Shown piece by piece: positions 1-11,964 of a stretch of 64,000 bases of DNA. The first letter of the stretch is position 1; the number at the start of each line of letters is the position of its first letter. The DNA lies in the NCBI RefSeq assembly GCF_001723685.1, contig NZ_MCBX01000007.1:1-64000 (forward strand), given 5' to 3'. Origin of the DNA: Candidatus Marithrix sp. Canyon 246. GTDB taxonomy: Bacteria; Pseudomonadota; Gammaproteobacteria; Beggiatoales; Beggiatoaceae. The notes under the pieces are model-generated. The model made no database searches and was not told the DNA's origin. It was given only the letters and a program-made list of their open reading frames with translations. Position numbers and translations under genes: made by a program.

Positions 1-1
1 G

Positions 2-121
2 AAAGAGGAATTAAAGCTTTCTGAACGTGTTTACCATTGTGGTAAATGTGGTTTTAAAATAGATCGTGATTTAAATGCAGCGATTAATATTGAGCGTGAA
101 GGCATACGTCTTTTAGCTTAG
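2..121 (+). mobile_element. tnpB: TnpB (IS200/IS605-type OrfB) C-terminus, partial at window edge
   Basis: The first 39 codons, open from the window edge, encode the C-terminal zinc-ribbon and last RuvC block of a TnpB transposon nuclease. A CxxC pair (HCGKCG) is followed by DRDLNAAINI, the third RuvC aspartate motif that also marks Cas12 relatives. The frame ends in TAG. TnpB proteins are RNA-guided nucleases that maintain IS200/IS605 elements. Most of the gene lies outside the window, so its integrity cannot be judged. Confidence 0.85.
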
Positions 122-249
122 TGATTAGTTAGTAGTACCGGGGGCTAACCGGGAACTTACGTGCGGGGATAAGACGGCTCTGTTTCTTGATGTATTTCTG
201 GAAACAACCAGCTTGGATGAATCGCAAATTTAACCGTGAGTGATCACAT
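122..249 (+). other. Probable right end of the IS605-type element, possible omega-RNA region
   Basis: Directly after the tnpB stop is a non-coding stretch with short G/C-rich palindromic pieces (for example CCGGGGGCTAACCGGG near 139-154), ending near AATTTAACCGTGAG at about 227-240. In this transposon family the right end and the 3' guide RNA of TnpB occupy exactly this place. The assignment rests on position and general appearance; no RNA model was run. Confidence 0.35.
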
Positions 250-762
250 TTGCTCACAAATCAAGTAGCAGTAACACAACCACCACTAGACAGTAATGGA
301 TTAGATAAAAATGTTTGTCAGGCTGATTCAGCCATCATGGCAGCGGAAAAACCTTTGTTACTAAATCCTGAAATAGATAAGCCTGAGTTACATTTTGTAT
401 TTTTGCCCAATGGTGAAATCATAGAGAAAACTCAACGTGGCAAGAAAACTCAAGAAATCTGTGATTTAAACCGAGATGATTTAGTAATAGCACGCAAAAC
501 CATTGTAGATAATTTTTTGGCTGAAATAAGAGATGATTTGAATGACTTTAAAAACAAGCGCATTGATAAAAAAACGCTACGACATTCGCTTAAAAAACTC
601 TTTATGAGGATTTTTAAAAGCTTATCTACTACTCAACCTTATTCTCGTTTAGCTTGGTTTATGTTTCATAAGTTTGAAATATTTTTTATAAAACCTTTAG
701 ATAAGAAACAAAAACAAGTTGTTAAAAAAGCTTTTCAATTATTTAAAGAGGGGAAATTATAA
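250..762 (+). CDS. Hypothetical protein, 170 aa
   Basis: This open frame starts with TTG at 250, only a few bases beyond the presumed end of the transposon. An internal ATG at 337 (residue 30) is an alternative start. The protein is lysine-rich and mostly helical in composition, with no signal peptide or membrane segment that I can see. A basic middle section (DKKTLRHSLKKLFMRIF) is followed by an aromatic segment (AWFMFHKFEIFFI). I do not recognise a family. Because the reading frame begins next to the transposon end, the original N-terminus may have been replaced by the insertion. Confidence 0.5.
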   Translation: MLTNQVAVTQPPLDSNGLDKNVCQADSAIMAAEKPLLLNPEIDKPELHFVFLPNGEIIEKTQRGKKTQEICDLNRDDLVIARKTIVDNFLAEIRDDLNDFKNKRIDKKTLRHSLKKLFMRIFKSLSTTQPYSRLAWFMFHKFEIFFIKPLDKKQKQVVKKAFQLFKEGKL

Positions 763-799
763 ATCATCTATCTGTCTTTAATCCAACCATAAGCTATAT

Positions 800-2144
<1,345 letters not shown>

Positions 2145-2303
2145 ATGACTAGATGTTGGGTGATAGATGCTTCTCCACTAATTTTACTTTCTAAAATTGG
2201 ACAAGTTGAATTATTACATGAATTACCTGATGAAATGGTGATTCCTACTGGTGTTGCTAAAGAAATTCTACAAGGTGCAAAAAATGATGTAATGAAACTT
2301 TAA
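2145..2303 (+). pseudogene. Truncated PIN-like (DUF3368) toxin fragment
   Basis: A 52-codon frame begins MTRCWVIDASPLILLSKIGQ and continues with VIPTGVAKEILQGAKN. This is the N-terminal third of a DUF3368/PIN-type nuclease, in which the first aspartate of the acidic active site lies in VIDASPL. Intact members are about 150-160 residues, so this copy is truncated. Its ATG overlaps the end of a short upstream frame (AMGFLEDD), the overlap expected for an antitoxin gene in front, but that antitoxin is not intact either. It is a dead toxin-antitoxin locus. Confidence 0.65.
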
Positions 2304-2372
2304 AATTATCAGGAGAACAAAATTAGCTGAGCTGACTTTTTATACTAAAAAATGGTAAAATAGTCTAATTAA

Positions 2373-4766
<2,394 letters not shown>

Positions 4767-4772
4767 TCTATC

Positions 4773-4805
4773 AAACCTGACAGGTTTTTAAAACCTGTCA
4801 GGTTT
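4773..4805. repeat. 33-bp palindromic repeat, AAACCTGACAGG family (copy 1)
   Basis: This perfect inverted repeat has arms AAACCTGACAGGTTT and AAACCTGTCAGGTTT around a short TTA centre. It lies between the gyrB stop and the next gene. Near-identical copies are at 11932, 17980, 28545 and 55492. The hairpin with its T-rich edge could act as a terminator in either direction. Confidence 0.9.
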
Positions 4806-4821
4806 AGTTACAGAGTTGATT

Positions 4822-5478
4822 ATGAAAGAAGATATTCCTATTTATTATTTTAGTAAAATTAAAGATAGAGAATTACGAGAATTAGTTAATATAAAACAAA
4901 ATTTCTCGCTGAAAATCTTTGATCTTTGGTTTAACCAAACAATAAACCTGAAAGATCATGAAATTAAGTTTTTAACTGAACTTTTAGACAAAGAATTTAA
5001 TTTCATTAGAATATATAAAGAAGAAGATTTAAAAGTTAAATTTATAGCTCCCATTTTAAATAAAGTTGATTTTAGAAATATAGAAAAAGAAATCAGAGAT
5101 TTTTATGAAGAAAAAATAACTTATAAAACCAATAAATTTATTTTTACGGGAAATACAGACTTTTTAGTTTCAAAAGGTTTGGAATATTCAGAAAAACCCT
5201 ATTTTTTTATTCAGGAATTTAAAAAAGCTAAAGAAATTTCTTATCCAGAATCACAATTACTAGCTGAATTAATAACAGCAGTTGAATTAAATGATTTTAA
5301 GATTATAAAAGGTGCTTATATTGTTGGAGCAATCTGGAATTTTGTAATTTTAAAAAAATTAGCTGAAAATACATATCAATATTTTATCTCCATAAATTTT
5401 GATAGTAGCAAACTAACTGACTTAACAGCTATTTATAAAAATTTACTTGTGGTTAAAGAAGAAATCTTTAAAATATAA
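4822..5478 (+). CDS. PD-(D/E)XK-like protein, 218 aa
   Basis: The protein is unnamed but has a plausible PD-(D/E)XK nuclease core. GNTDFLVSK (about residue 114) gives the aspartate on one strand, and PYFFIQEFKKAK (about 131) gives the E-x-K on the next. The N-terminal half is charged and helical (IYKEEDLKVKFIAPILNKVDF), a layout seen in Rpn-like and restriction-like orphan proteins. I place the start at ATG 4822 rather than TTG 4816. It is bracketed by two palindromic repeats (4773 and 5479), so it is probably transcribed alone. Function is unknown, and low-level similarity to the other nuclease-like proteins of the window is an impression only. Confidence 0.6.
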   Translation: MKEDIPIYYFSKIKDRELRELVNIKQNFSLKIFDLWFNQTINLKDHEIKFLTELLDKEFNFIRIYKEEDLKVKFIAPILNKVDFRNIEKEIRDFYEEKITYKTNKFIFTGNTDFLVSKGLEYSEKPYFFIQEFKKAKEISYPESQLLAELITAVELNDFKIIKGAYIVGAIWNFVILKKLAENTYQYFISINFDSSKLTDLTAIYKNLLVVKEEIFKI

Positions 5479-5511
5479 AGAGCTGACAGGTTGTTAAAAC
5501 CCGCCAGCTCT
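5479..5511. repeat. Diverged 33-bp palindrome between convergent genes
   Basis: AGAGCTGACAGG and its near complement CCGCCAGCTCT flank a TTGTTAAAAC centre. It has the same size and layout as the AAACCTGACAGG family but different outer bases. It lies between the stop codons of the 4822 gene and hemN, which converge here, so it may serve both as a terminator. Confidence 0.7.
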
Positions 5512-5518
5512 GAGAGAA

Positions 5519-6901
5519 TTAAATAACTTTAGAAAATCTTTGTTCTTTATGTTTACGCAAGTAAATATCAAAGTTCATACAGATATTACGTATTAATAGT
5601 CTGCCTACTGGTAGTACTTCTATTCGATTTGCAGTTATTGTTAATAAACCATCTTGTTCTTGTTTGGCTAATTCTTGTAGTTCATATGCAAAGTATTTTT
5701 TGAAGTCAATCTGATATTCGGTTTCTACGCTAGGAATATCTAAATAAAAATTGCACATTAATTTAGTAATTACTTCTCGGCGTAATTTATCATCGGCATT
5801 TAGTGTGATTCCACGAAATATCGGAATATGCCCTGCATCAATTTGAGCGTAATATTTGTCTAGTGTTTTTAGGTTTTGAGAATATGAATCACCTACTTTT
5901 CCAATTGAACTCACACCTAATCCAATTAAATCACAATCAGCATGAGTTGAATAACCTTGAAAGTTACGATATAAGGTTCCATTATTTTGTGCTTGTGCTA
6001 ATTCATCATCAGGCAGGGCAAAGTGATCCATGCCTATATAAACATAACCAGCTTTAATTAATTGATTAGTAGTGTGTTGTAGAATCGCTAACTTTTCATC
6101 TGGGCTAGGTAAATCAGCTTCTGAAATACGTCGCTGTGGTTTAAATATAGTTGGTAAATGCGCATAATTAAATATCGATAAGCGATTGGGTTTTACGCTT
6201 AGGATTTGTTCTAAAGTTTGAGCAAAACTATCAACTGTTTGATGTGGTAAACCGTAGATTAAATCTATACTAATAGATTTAAAACCTTCTTGACGAGCGG
6301 CTTCTAAGACTCCAAAGGTTTGTTCTTCAGATTGAATACGGTTCACAGCTTTTTGTACTTTAGGATTAAAATCTTGTAAGCCTAAACTCATGCGATTAAA
6401 ACCGACTTCACGCAACACTGCAACGGTATCAGCTTTAGTTTCACGAGGATCTATTTCTATAGAATATTCTCCAGTATCATCATCAAGTAATTGAAAATTT
6501 GATTTCATACTGTTGATTAATTCTCGTATTTCGCTATGACTTAAAAAAGTCGGTGTACCACCACCCCAATGTAATTGGGTAACTATACGTTCAGGATTAA
6601 ATAATGCACTTTGCATTATAATTTCTTGATTGACATAGTCTAAATAAGGTTTAGATTTAGTGCGGTCTTTGGTAGCAATTTTATTACAGCCACAGAAAAA
6701 ACATACTGTATCACAAAATGGAATATGCACATACAATGATAATGGGTTTAATGAGGCATTACTATTTTTAGCATAGTCACGATAAGTGGCTTCATCATAG
6801 TGTTCATTAAATTGAACAGCAGTTGGATATGAGGTATAACGTGGTCCAGCTGTATCGTAGCGGCGGATTAAGTCTATATTAAAAAGTTCTGTTTGTTGCA
6901 T
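5519..6901 (-). CDS. hemN: Oxygen-independent coproporphyrinogen III oxidase
   Basis: HemN is a radical SAM enzyme that decarboxylates coproporphyrinogen III to protoporphyrinogen IX without oxygen, a step of haem synthesis. The 460-residue protein begins YDTAGPRYTSYPTAVQF, the family's N-terminal signature. The iron-sulfur cysteines lie in CDTVCFFCGC (about residues 62-71, CxxxCxxC plus the extra cysteine of HemN). WGGGTPTFL (about 110) is the SAM-binding glycine motif, followed by the SIEIDPRE block. ATG 6901 is chosen over GTG 6910. Its promoter region (6906-6984) is duplicated beyond the neighbouring RM cassette. Confidence 0.96.
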   Translation of the reverse strand: MQQTELFNIDLIRRYDTAGPRYTSYPTAVQFNEHYDEATYRDYAKNSNASLNPLSLYVHIPFCDTVCFFCGCNKIATKDRTKSKPYLDYVNQEIIMQSALFNPERIVTQLHWGGGTPTFLSHSEIRELINSMKSNFQLLDDDTGEYSIEIDPRETKADTVAVLREVGFNRMSLGLQDFNPKVQKAVNRIQSEEQTFGVLEAARQEGFKSISIDLIYGLPHQTVDSFAQTLEQILSVKPNRLSIFNYAHLPTIFKPQRRISEADLPSPDEKLAILQHTTNQLIKAGYVYIGMDHFALPDDELAQAQNNGTLYRNFQGYSTHADCDLIGLGVSSIGKVGDSYSQNLKTLDKYYAQIDAGHIPIFRGITLNADDKLRREVITKLMCNFYLDIPSVETEYQIDFKKYFAYELQELAKQEQDGLLTITANRIEVLPVGRLLIRNICMNFDIYLRKHKEQRFSKVI

Positions 6902-6905
6902 AATT

Positions 6906-6984
6906 ATCACTATTATTGAAAATATTTATTCCCTCTCAACTCATAATCTCTTATAATTATAATTTAATTAATATAAAATATCAG
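6906..6984. repeat. Left copy of duplicated hemN/rpsP intergenic region
   Basis: Bases 6906-6959 match 8747-8800 base for base, and 6960-6984 resume the match up to TAATATAAAATATCAG. The left copy lacks about 20 bases present on the right, where AATTAGAA and TTCTAATT form a small hairpin. The two copies flank the RM cassette. This copy serves as the upstream region of hemN. Confidence 0.9.
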
Positions 6985-7039
6985 CAATTGAATTTCTATT
7001 ACTGTTTTTTCGCTTTATAGAAATGATTATTAAACTATA

Positions 7040-7900
7040 ATGCAAATATTTGAGAATGAACTTTGTAAATTAATATATAGTAATATTGATAAAGTATTTG
7101 ATAAACATATAGAAGATTCTTCTATTGATTTGATTTTTGTTGATCCGCCATATAATATTGGTAAACAATTCTCAAATTTTCATGATAAATGGGCAAATGA
7201 TCAAGACTATGCATTGTGGTGTTATCAATGGATAGATATTTGTATCAAAAAATTAAAACCAACGGGTTCAATGTACTTAATGACAAGTACAGAAGCTATG
7301 CCTTATTTAGATCTATATATACGAAATAAACTTACTATATTATCTAGGATCGTTTGGGCTTATGATAGTTCTGGCAAGCAGGCAAAAAAATACTATGGTT
7401 CCTTGTGGGAACCGATCTTATTTTGTGTAAAAGATCAGAAAAATTACACTTTCAAGGCTGAAGATATTCTTGTGGAAGCAAAAACTGGGGCAAAACGCAA
7501 GTTAATTGATTATAGAGGTGAAACACCAAAGCCTTACAATACTAAAAAAGTCCCCGGTAATGTTTGGGAATTTCCTCGTGTGCGTTATAGAATGGATGAA
7601 TATGAAGAACATCCTTCTCAAAAACCTGAAGCATTGTTGGAACGAATTATTAAAGCTAGTTCTAATGAAGGTGATATTGTTCTTGATCCTTTTGCTGGAA
7701 CATTTACAACATCTGCCGTTGCACAACAACTGGGTAGAAAGTCTATAGGTATAGAATTTCAGGAAGAATATATCAAAATAGGATTGCGCCGCTTAAATAT
7801 TAGTGATGAGTTTAATGGAAAAAAACTTAAAACTTTAAACAAGTCATATGTACGAAAAAACGGAATAGACAACAAGCAAAATCAAGCTGAGCTATTTTAA
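7040..7900 (+). CDS. Type II adenine-specific DNA methyltransferase (YhdJ-like)
   Basis: This is a beta-class N6-adenine methyltransferase: the catalytic motif DPPYNIG (about residues 35-41) precedes the SAM motif DPFAGTFTTSAVAQQLGRK (about 218). The middle section (YDSSGKQAKKYYGSLWEP, VPGNVWEFPRVRYRMDEYE, HPSQKPEALLERII) closely resembles E. coli YhdJ as I remember it, a methylase of ATGCAT; the same target here is an inference. It is followed after 13 bp by a gene with a nuclease-like motif, so the two form a type II RM pair. The pair lies between two copies of the hemN/rpsP intergenic region, which indicates acquisition. Confidence 0.92.
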   Translation: MQIFENELCKLIYSNIDKVFDKHIEDSSIDLIFVDPPYNIGKQFSNFHDKWANDQDYALWCYQWIDICIKKLKPTGSMYLMTSTEAMPYLDLYIRNKLTILSRIVWAYDSSGKQAKKYYGSLWEPILFCVKDQKNYTFKAEDILVEAKTGAKRKLIDYRGETPKPYNTKKVPGNVWEFPRVRYRMDEYEEHPSQKPEALLERIIKASSNEGDIVLDPFAGTFTTSAVAQQLGRKSIGIEFQEEYIKIGLRRLNISDEFNGKKLKTLNKSYVRKNGIDNKQNQAELF

Positions 7901-7913
7901 TCTGTTTGCTAGA

Positions 7914-8744
7914 ATGAGGTTATTACCATTTGGGCAAAAACTGCAAAATCATGCTTTAAATAACAGGATGAATGAAGAATTTAGAAAATTCTTTCCTGAT
8001 GTTCAGCATCAACCAATTATTCGAGATTTAAAAACCAAGAGATATTGGATAAATGATAATTTATTAAAAGTTCCTGTTGGCGACAAGTATGTAAATATTG
8101 CAAAAACTATTATTGAAATCATAGATGCTTATGTTGAAGCAAAGCGATTAGCATTTGATGAGTTTATTGCCTACATATCAAGCTTAGCTAAAATCTCAGA
8201 AGATAATACAGAAAAAGCAATCAGATTTATTAAGCAACAGTTACAAACAAATGTAGATGCTAGAGTATTTGAAATTGTTAGTTATGCTATTTTAAAAGCT
8301 CATTATGCAGATGCAGTTATATATTGGGGTTGGAATCCAGAACAATTGAATAAAGAAAACCTAATGCTTTACAAGACAGGGCGTACAAATGCTAATGATG
8401 GTGGGATCGATTTTGTTATGAAACCATTAGGTAGATTTTTTCAAGTAACAGAAACCTTGGATTTTAGAAAGTATTTTTTAGATATTGACAAAATACAGCG
8501 TTATCCAATTACCTTTGTCATAAAAACAGAGATGGATGAAAAAAAAATATATGAGCAATTGCGAACTAATGCTCAAGCTGTATATGGAATTAAAAAGATT
8601 GTTGATAGGTATATAGCTTCTATTGAAGAAGTAATTAATATACAAAAGCTAATGAATATATTTGTTGAACAAATTAAGCGTTCTAAAATCAAGGAAATAA
8701 TGGAAGAAATTGTTGTACAGAGTCGAGTCGAATTTAATTATTAA
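7914..8744 (+). CDS. Putative type II restriction endonuclease partner
   Basis: The 276-residue protein follows the methyltransferase by 13 bp on the same strand. Near residue 160 it has NDGGIDFVMKPLGRFFQVTE, a layout like the Mrr-type PD-(D/E)XK core in which GGIDF supplies the aspartate and a QV strand follows; the expected lysine is replaced by TE, so the active site is unconventional or my alignment is off by a turn. An internal ATG about 18 codons in (MNEEFRKFFPD) is an alternative start with an AACAGG upstream. Gene pairing rather than motif strength supports the call. If the methylase acts on ATGCAT, this enzyme should cut the same site. Confidence 0.7.
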   Translation: MRLLPFGQKLQNHALNNRMNEEFRKFFPDVQHQPIIRDLKTKRYWINDNLLKVPVGDKYVNIAKTIIEIIDAYVEAKRLAFDEFIAYISSLAKISEDNTEKAIRFIKQQLQTNVDARVFEIVSYAILKAHYADAVIYWGWNPEQLNKENLMLYKTGRTNANDGGIDFVMKPLGRFFQVTETLDFRKYFLDIDKIQRYPITFVIKTEMDEKKIYEQLRTNAQAVYGIKKIVDRYIASIEEVINIQKLMNIFVEQIKRSKIKEIMEEIVVQSRVEFNY

Positions 8745-8746
8745 TA

Positions 8747-8846
8747 ATCACTATTATTGAAAATATTTATTCCCTCTCAACTCATAATCTCTTATAATTA
8801 GAAGTTTTCAATTTCTAATTATAATTTAATTAATATAAAATATCAG
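8747..8846. repeat. Right copy of duplicated hemN/rpsP intergenic region
   Basis: This is the longer copy of the duplication at 6906-6984. It starts right after the endonuclease stop and ends 12 bp before rpsP. It keeps a small hairpin (AATTAGAA...TTCTAATT) lost from the left copy and a TATAAT at 8793-8798 that may be a -10 box for the rpsP operon. Confidence 0.9.
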
Positions 8847-8858
8847 GATTTATATAAT

Positions 8859-9182
8859 ATGGTTTCAATTCGTTTAAGTCGAGGCGGTTCAAAAAAACGT
8901 CCATTCTATCATGTAGTTGTCACTGATTCACGCTCTCGTCGTGATGGTCGTTATATTGAGCGTTTAGGTTTTTTTAACCCTGTCGCTAATGCAAAACAAG
9001 AAGGTTTGCGTATTAATTTAGAACGCGCTGAATATTGGTTAGGTGTTGGTGCCCAAGCTAGTGATCGAGTTGCTAAGTTACTTAAACAGTCTGCTAAAAC
9101 AACTTCATCTATAGTTACTAAGAAGAAGACTGTTACTGAAGAAGAAAAAACAGAAAACACAGAAAAAACTACTACTGAATAA
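8859..9182 (+). CDS. rpsP: 30S ribosomal protein S16
   Basis: S16 binds 16S rRNA during assembly of the small subunit. The first 80 residues ([20 protein letters not shown], then [13 protein letters not shown] and [17 protein letters not shown]) are strongly conserved. The tail after residue 85 is low-complexity (T, K and E rich), as in many gammaproteobacteria. It opens the operon rpsP-rimM-trmD-rplS, with 5 bp to rimM. The RM insertion upstream duplicated its leader, so the promoter is probably still in place. Confidence 0.97.
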   Translation: MVSIRLSRGGSKKRPFYHVVVTDSRSRRDGRYIERLGFFNPVANAKQEGLRINLERAEYWLGVGAQASDRVAKLLKQSAKTTSSIVTKKKTVTEEEKTENTEKTTTE

Positions 9183-9187
9183 ATTCA

Positions 9188-9670
9188 ATGCGGGTAATAG
9201 TTGGACAAATTAGAGGTTTATATGGAGTGCGTGGTTGGGTTAAGGTGTTTTCTTATACTGATCCTATCACAAATATCATCAACTATTCTCCTTGGTTTGT
9301 AAATCAAAAAATGCTCGCTGTTAGCCAAGCTAAAGCGCATGGTAAAGGCATTATTGCTAAGTTTGAATCTATTAATGATCGTGATGAAGCGGCTACTTTG
9401 CTGGGTGCAGAGCTTGCCATTGATCGTGAGCAATTGCCTGCAACTGTTACAGATGAATTTTATTGGCATGATTTAATAGGTTTAACTGTTATGAATCATG
9501 AGGGAATTAGCTTTGGTAAAGTGGCATCTTTAATTGCTACAGGCGCGAATGATGTTTTAGTAGTTTCGGGTGAGCGCGAACGTTTAATTCCTTTTGTGAT
9601 GAATCATGTCATATTAGAGGTGAATTTAGTAGAAGCGACACTGCAAGTTAATTGGGATGTTGATTTTTAA
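9188..9670 (+). CDS. rimM: Ribosome maturation factor RimM
   Basis: RimM assists maturation of the 16S rRNA 3' domain and contacts S19. The protein has the usual N-terminal barrel ([20 protein letters not shown]) and the C-terminal PRC barrel beginning [12 protein letters not shown], followed by the GANDVLVV motif. At 160 aa it is slightly shorter than E. coli RimM (182 aa). Its stop TAA overlaps the trmD start by one base, indicating translational coupling. Confidence 0.96.
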   Translation: MRVIVGQIRGLYGVRGWVKVFSYTDPITNIINYSPWFVNQKMLAVSQAKAHGKGIIAKFESINDRDEAATLLGAELAIDREQLPATVTDEFYWHDLIGLTVMNHEGISFGKVASLIATGANDVLVVSGERERLIPFVMNHVILEVNLVEATLQVNWDVDF

Positions 9671-10344
9671 TGCGCATTGGTGTAATTACTTTATTTCCTC
9701 AAATGCTTGAGACACTACGTTCTGGTGGTATCACAGCTCGCGCCTTAGAAAAAGGTTTGGTAGAATTATCTAGTTGGAATCCAAGAGATTTTAGTGATAA
9801 TAAATATCAGCGAGTTGATGATCGTCCATACGGTGGTGGACCGGGTATGGTGATGCAAGTTAAACCCTTACGAGCGACAATCAAACAAGCTGTTGGCAGT
9901 TTAGGAACTGATACCAAGGTAATTTATTTATCACCGCAAGGGCGGCGTTTAGATCAAGCGGGAATAGAAACTTTATTAAGCTATAAAAGTTTGCTATTAG
10001 TTGCAGGGCGTTATGAAGGAATTGATGAACGGATAATAGAACATGATATTGATGAAGAATGGTCAATAGGTGATTATGTTCTAAGCGGCGGTGAGTTAGC
10101 AGCAATGGTAATAATTGATGCTTTAACTAGGCAATTACCCGGAGCATTAGGCAATCAGTTATCTGCCGCAGAAGATTCATTTGTGAATGGTTTATTAGAT
10201 CATCCACATTATACGCGCCCAGTAGAAATTGACGGACAAAAAGTACCAGAAGTATTATTATCTGGCAATCATGCTGAGATTGCAAAATGGCGACATCAAC
10301 AAGCCTTAAATCGTACTCAGCAACGTAATGAAAATATTAATTAA
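9670..10344 (+). CDS. trmD: tRNA (guanine-N1)-methyltransferase TrmD
   Basis: TrmD methylates G37 next to the anticodon, preventing frameshifts. The protein is a SPOUT (knotted) methyltransferase of 224 aa. [14 protein letters not shown] (about residues 57-70), [11 protein letters not shown] and [14 protein letters not shown] are the family blocks forming the SAM-binding knot, and the C-terminal helix block [10 protein letters not shown] is present. The length is slightly short of E. coli TrmD (255 aa). It overlaps rimM by one base. Confidence 0.97.
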   Translation: MRIGVITLFPQMLETLRSGGITARALEKGLVELSSWNPRDFSDNKYQRVDDRPYGGGPGMVMQVKPLRATIKQAVGSLGTDTKVIYLSPQGRRLDQAGIETLLSYKSLLLVAGRYEGIDERIIEHDIDEEWSIGDYVLSGGELAAMVIIDALTRQLPGALGNQLSAAEDSFVNGLLDHPHYTRPVEIDGQKVPEVLLSGNHAEIAKWRHQQALNRTQQRNENIN

Positions 10345-10359
10345 ACAGGAGGCATAATA

Positions 10360-10728
10360 ATGAATAATATTATTGCAGAATTAAATAAAGAACAAATGAA
10401 CAAAACTATTCCTAGTTTTGCTCCCGGTGATACTATTGTAGTAAAAGTAAAGATTAAAGAAGGTACTCGTGAACGTTTACAAGCCTTTGAAGGTTTGGTG
10501 ATTGCGATACGTAACAGAGGTTTACATTCTGCTTTTACAGTACGTAAAATTTCTCATGGAGAAGGCGTAGAGCGAGTATTTCAAACTTATAGCCCTTTAA
10601 TTGATAGTATTGAAGTTAAACGACGCGGTGAAGTTCGACGTGCTAAACTTTATTATATGCGTGATAGACGTGGTAAAGCAGCGCGTATTAAAGAAAAACT
10701 TGTAAGAAAAGTAAAGGCAAAAGCATAA
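10360..10728 (+). CDS. rplS: 50S ribosomal protein L19
   Basis: L19 sits at the subunit interface of the 50S particle. The 122-residue protein contains the conserved blocks [42 protein letters not shown] and [18 protein letters not shown] lies ten bases before the ATG, the strongest Shine-Dalgarno sequence of this operon. It is the last gene of the rpsP operon, only 3 bp from the following DsbC-like gene, which may be co-transcribed. Confidence 0.97.
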   Translation: MNNIIAELNKEQMNKTIPSFAPGDTIVVKVKIKEGTRERLQAFEGLVIAIRNRGLHSAFTVRKISHGEGVERVFQTYSPLIDSIEVKRRGEVRRAKLYYMRDRRGKAARIKEKLVRKVKAKA

Positions 10729-10731
10729 ATT

Positions 10732-11454
10732 ATGCGTATTTATTTGATAGTAGCATTATTAGCAAGTTATTCATCTGCTTTTGCAGTGGCAATTCCAAAA
10801 GAAGTTACTAAAACTGCTAAAAGTTTGACATATCTTTTAAGAGGAAATCCTAGTTTAGATAGGATTAGAAAAACACCTGTTGCTGGTTTATATGAAGCAA
10901 CTCTTGGTTCTAATATCATTTATATTACCGCAAATGGTAAGCATTTTATATTAGGTGAGATTTATAGAACTAATGGTACTGTAAATTTAACCGAAAACAG
11001 ACGTAATAGAATGCGTATGCAAGCAATCAATGCTATTGATGAAAGTGAAATGGTAGTTTTTGCGCCCAAGCGAGAAACTAAATATACTGTCAATGTTTTT
11101 ACTGATGTAGATTGCGGTTATTGTGCGAAATTCCATAAAGAAGTCCCTTTTTTGAATCGTGCAGGTGTTAAAGTACGTTATTTAGCCTTTCCACGCGCTG
11201 GTAAAGGTTCAGATACTTATAATACAATGGTATCAGTATGGTGTGCCGATGATCAGCAGAAGGCTATGACTGACGCTAAAAATAGACGTAAAGTCAAAGA
11301 CAAAACTTGTAATCACCCTATAGATAAATTATATAGTTTGGGGCAAAATATAGGAGTAACTGGTACACCAGCATTAGTTTTACCTAATGGTAAATTATTA
11401 CCCGGTTATATTCCATATTATCAATTAATTCCTTATTTGCAACAAGCAAAGTAG
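10732..11454 (+). CDS. DsbC-like periplasmic thiol:disulfide interchange protein
   Basis: A Sec signal peptide (MRIYLIVALLASYSSAFA) directs the protein to the periplasm. The thioredoxin domain carries the redox motif CGYC at residues 128-131 and the cis-proline loop GVTGTPALVLPNG near residue 210, as in DsbC/DsbG disulfide isomerases. The N-terminal region is in the position of the DsbC dimerisation domain. Extra cysteines at VWCADD and KDKTCNHP match the structural pair of DsbC. It begins 3 bp after rplS and is followed by nudJ. Proximity to ribosomal genes probably reflects co-transcription rather than shared function. Confidence 0.88.
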   Translation: MRIYLIVALLASYSSAFAVAIPKEVTKTAKSLTYLLRGNPSLDRIRKTPVAGLYEATLGSNIIYITANGKHFILGEIYRTNGTVNLTENRRNRMRMQAINAIDESEMVVFAPKRETKYTVNVFTDVDCGYCAKFHKEVPFLNRAGVKVRYLAFPRAGKGSDTYNTMVSVWCADDQQKAMTDAKNRRKVKDKTCNHPIDKLYSLGQNIGVTGTPALVLPNGKLLPGYIPYYQLIPYLQQAK

Positions 11455-11469
11455 TTTAACATTATCAGT

Positions 11470-11916
11470 ATGAATTGGATACCTCACCTAACAGTAGCGG
11501 CTATTATTGAAGATCAACAAGGATTTTTATTAATAGAAGAAACATCTTCCAACGGTGTAATTGTTGTCAATCAACCTGCTGGGCATTGGGAACAAAACGA
11601 AACTTTAATTGATGCAGTAATTCGTGAAACTTTAGAAGAAACTGCATGGCATTTTGAACCTGAAGCCATAGTGGGTATTTATGAATATACCAGCTCTCTA
11701 AATCAAAGTACTTATTTGCGAGTATGTTTTTGTGGAAAAAAACTCGAAAAAGAAGCTGATCTTGAATTAGATGCTGGTATAATTCGTACTGTTTCTTTAA
11801 CACGGGATGAAGTTGCAAAATTACCAAACTTACGCAGCCCAATGGTTTTGAATTGCATAGATGATTATTTAAGTGGTGTTCGTTATCCATTAGATTTAAT
11901 CAAACATATTAGATAA
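11470..11916 (+). CDS. nudJ: NUDIX hydrolase, NudJ-like
   Basis: The Nudix box spans about residues 38-60 (GHWEQNETLIDAVIRETLEE), with the G-x5-E-x7-R-E-x2-E-E pattern that binds magnesium and a pyrophosphate substrate. Flanking residues fit E. coli NudJ (YmfB): HLTVAAIIEDQQGFLLIEE before, NQPAGHWE at the box, and LRSPMVLNCIDDYLSG plus RYPLDLI at the end. NudJ hydrolyses HMP-pyrophosphate and nucleoside di- and triphosphates. At 148 aa it matches the family length. It lies 15 bp after the DsbC-like gene and is closed by a palindromic repeat. Confidence 0.9.
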   Translation: MNWIPHLTVAAIIEDQQGFLLIEETSSNGVIVVNQPAGHWEQNETLIDAVIRETLEETAWHFEPEAIVGIYEYTSSLNQSTYLRVCFCGKKLEKEADLELDAGIIRTVSLTRDEVAKLPNLRSPMVLNCIDDYLSGVRYPLDLIKHIR

Positions 11917-11931
11917 AAAATACAAACTATC

Positions 11932-11964
11932 AAACCTGACAGGTTTTAAAAACCTGTCAGGTTT
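11932..11964. repeat. 33-bp palindromic repeat, AAACCTGACAGG family (copy 2)
   Basis: Arms AAACCTGACAGGTTTT and AAAACCTGTCAGGTTT are separated by only a base or two. The repeat is placed between nudJ and the convergent AAA-ATPase gene, whose stop codon touches its right edge. The T-rich flank suits a shared terminator. Confidence 0.9.

Noticed and set aside
5863-6057. Short plus-strand frame within hemN
   Set aside because: It is antisense to hemN and has no supporting features. The same applies to frames at 7502, 8951, 9218, 9881 and 11567.
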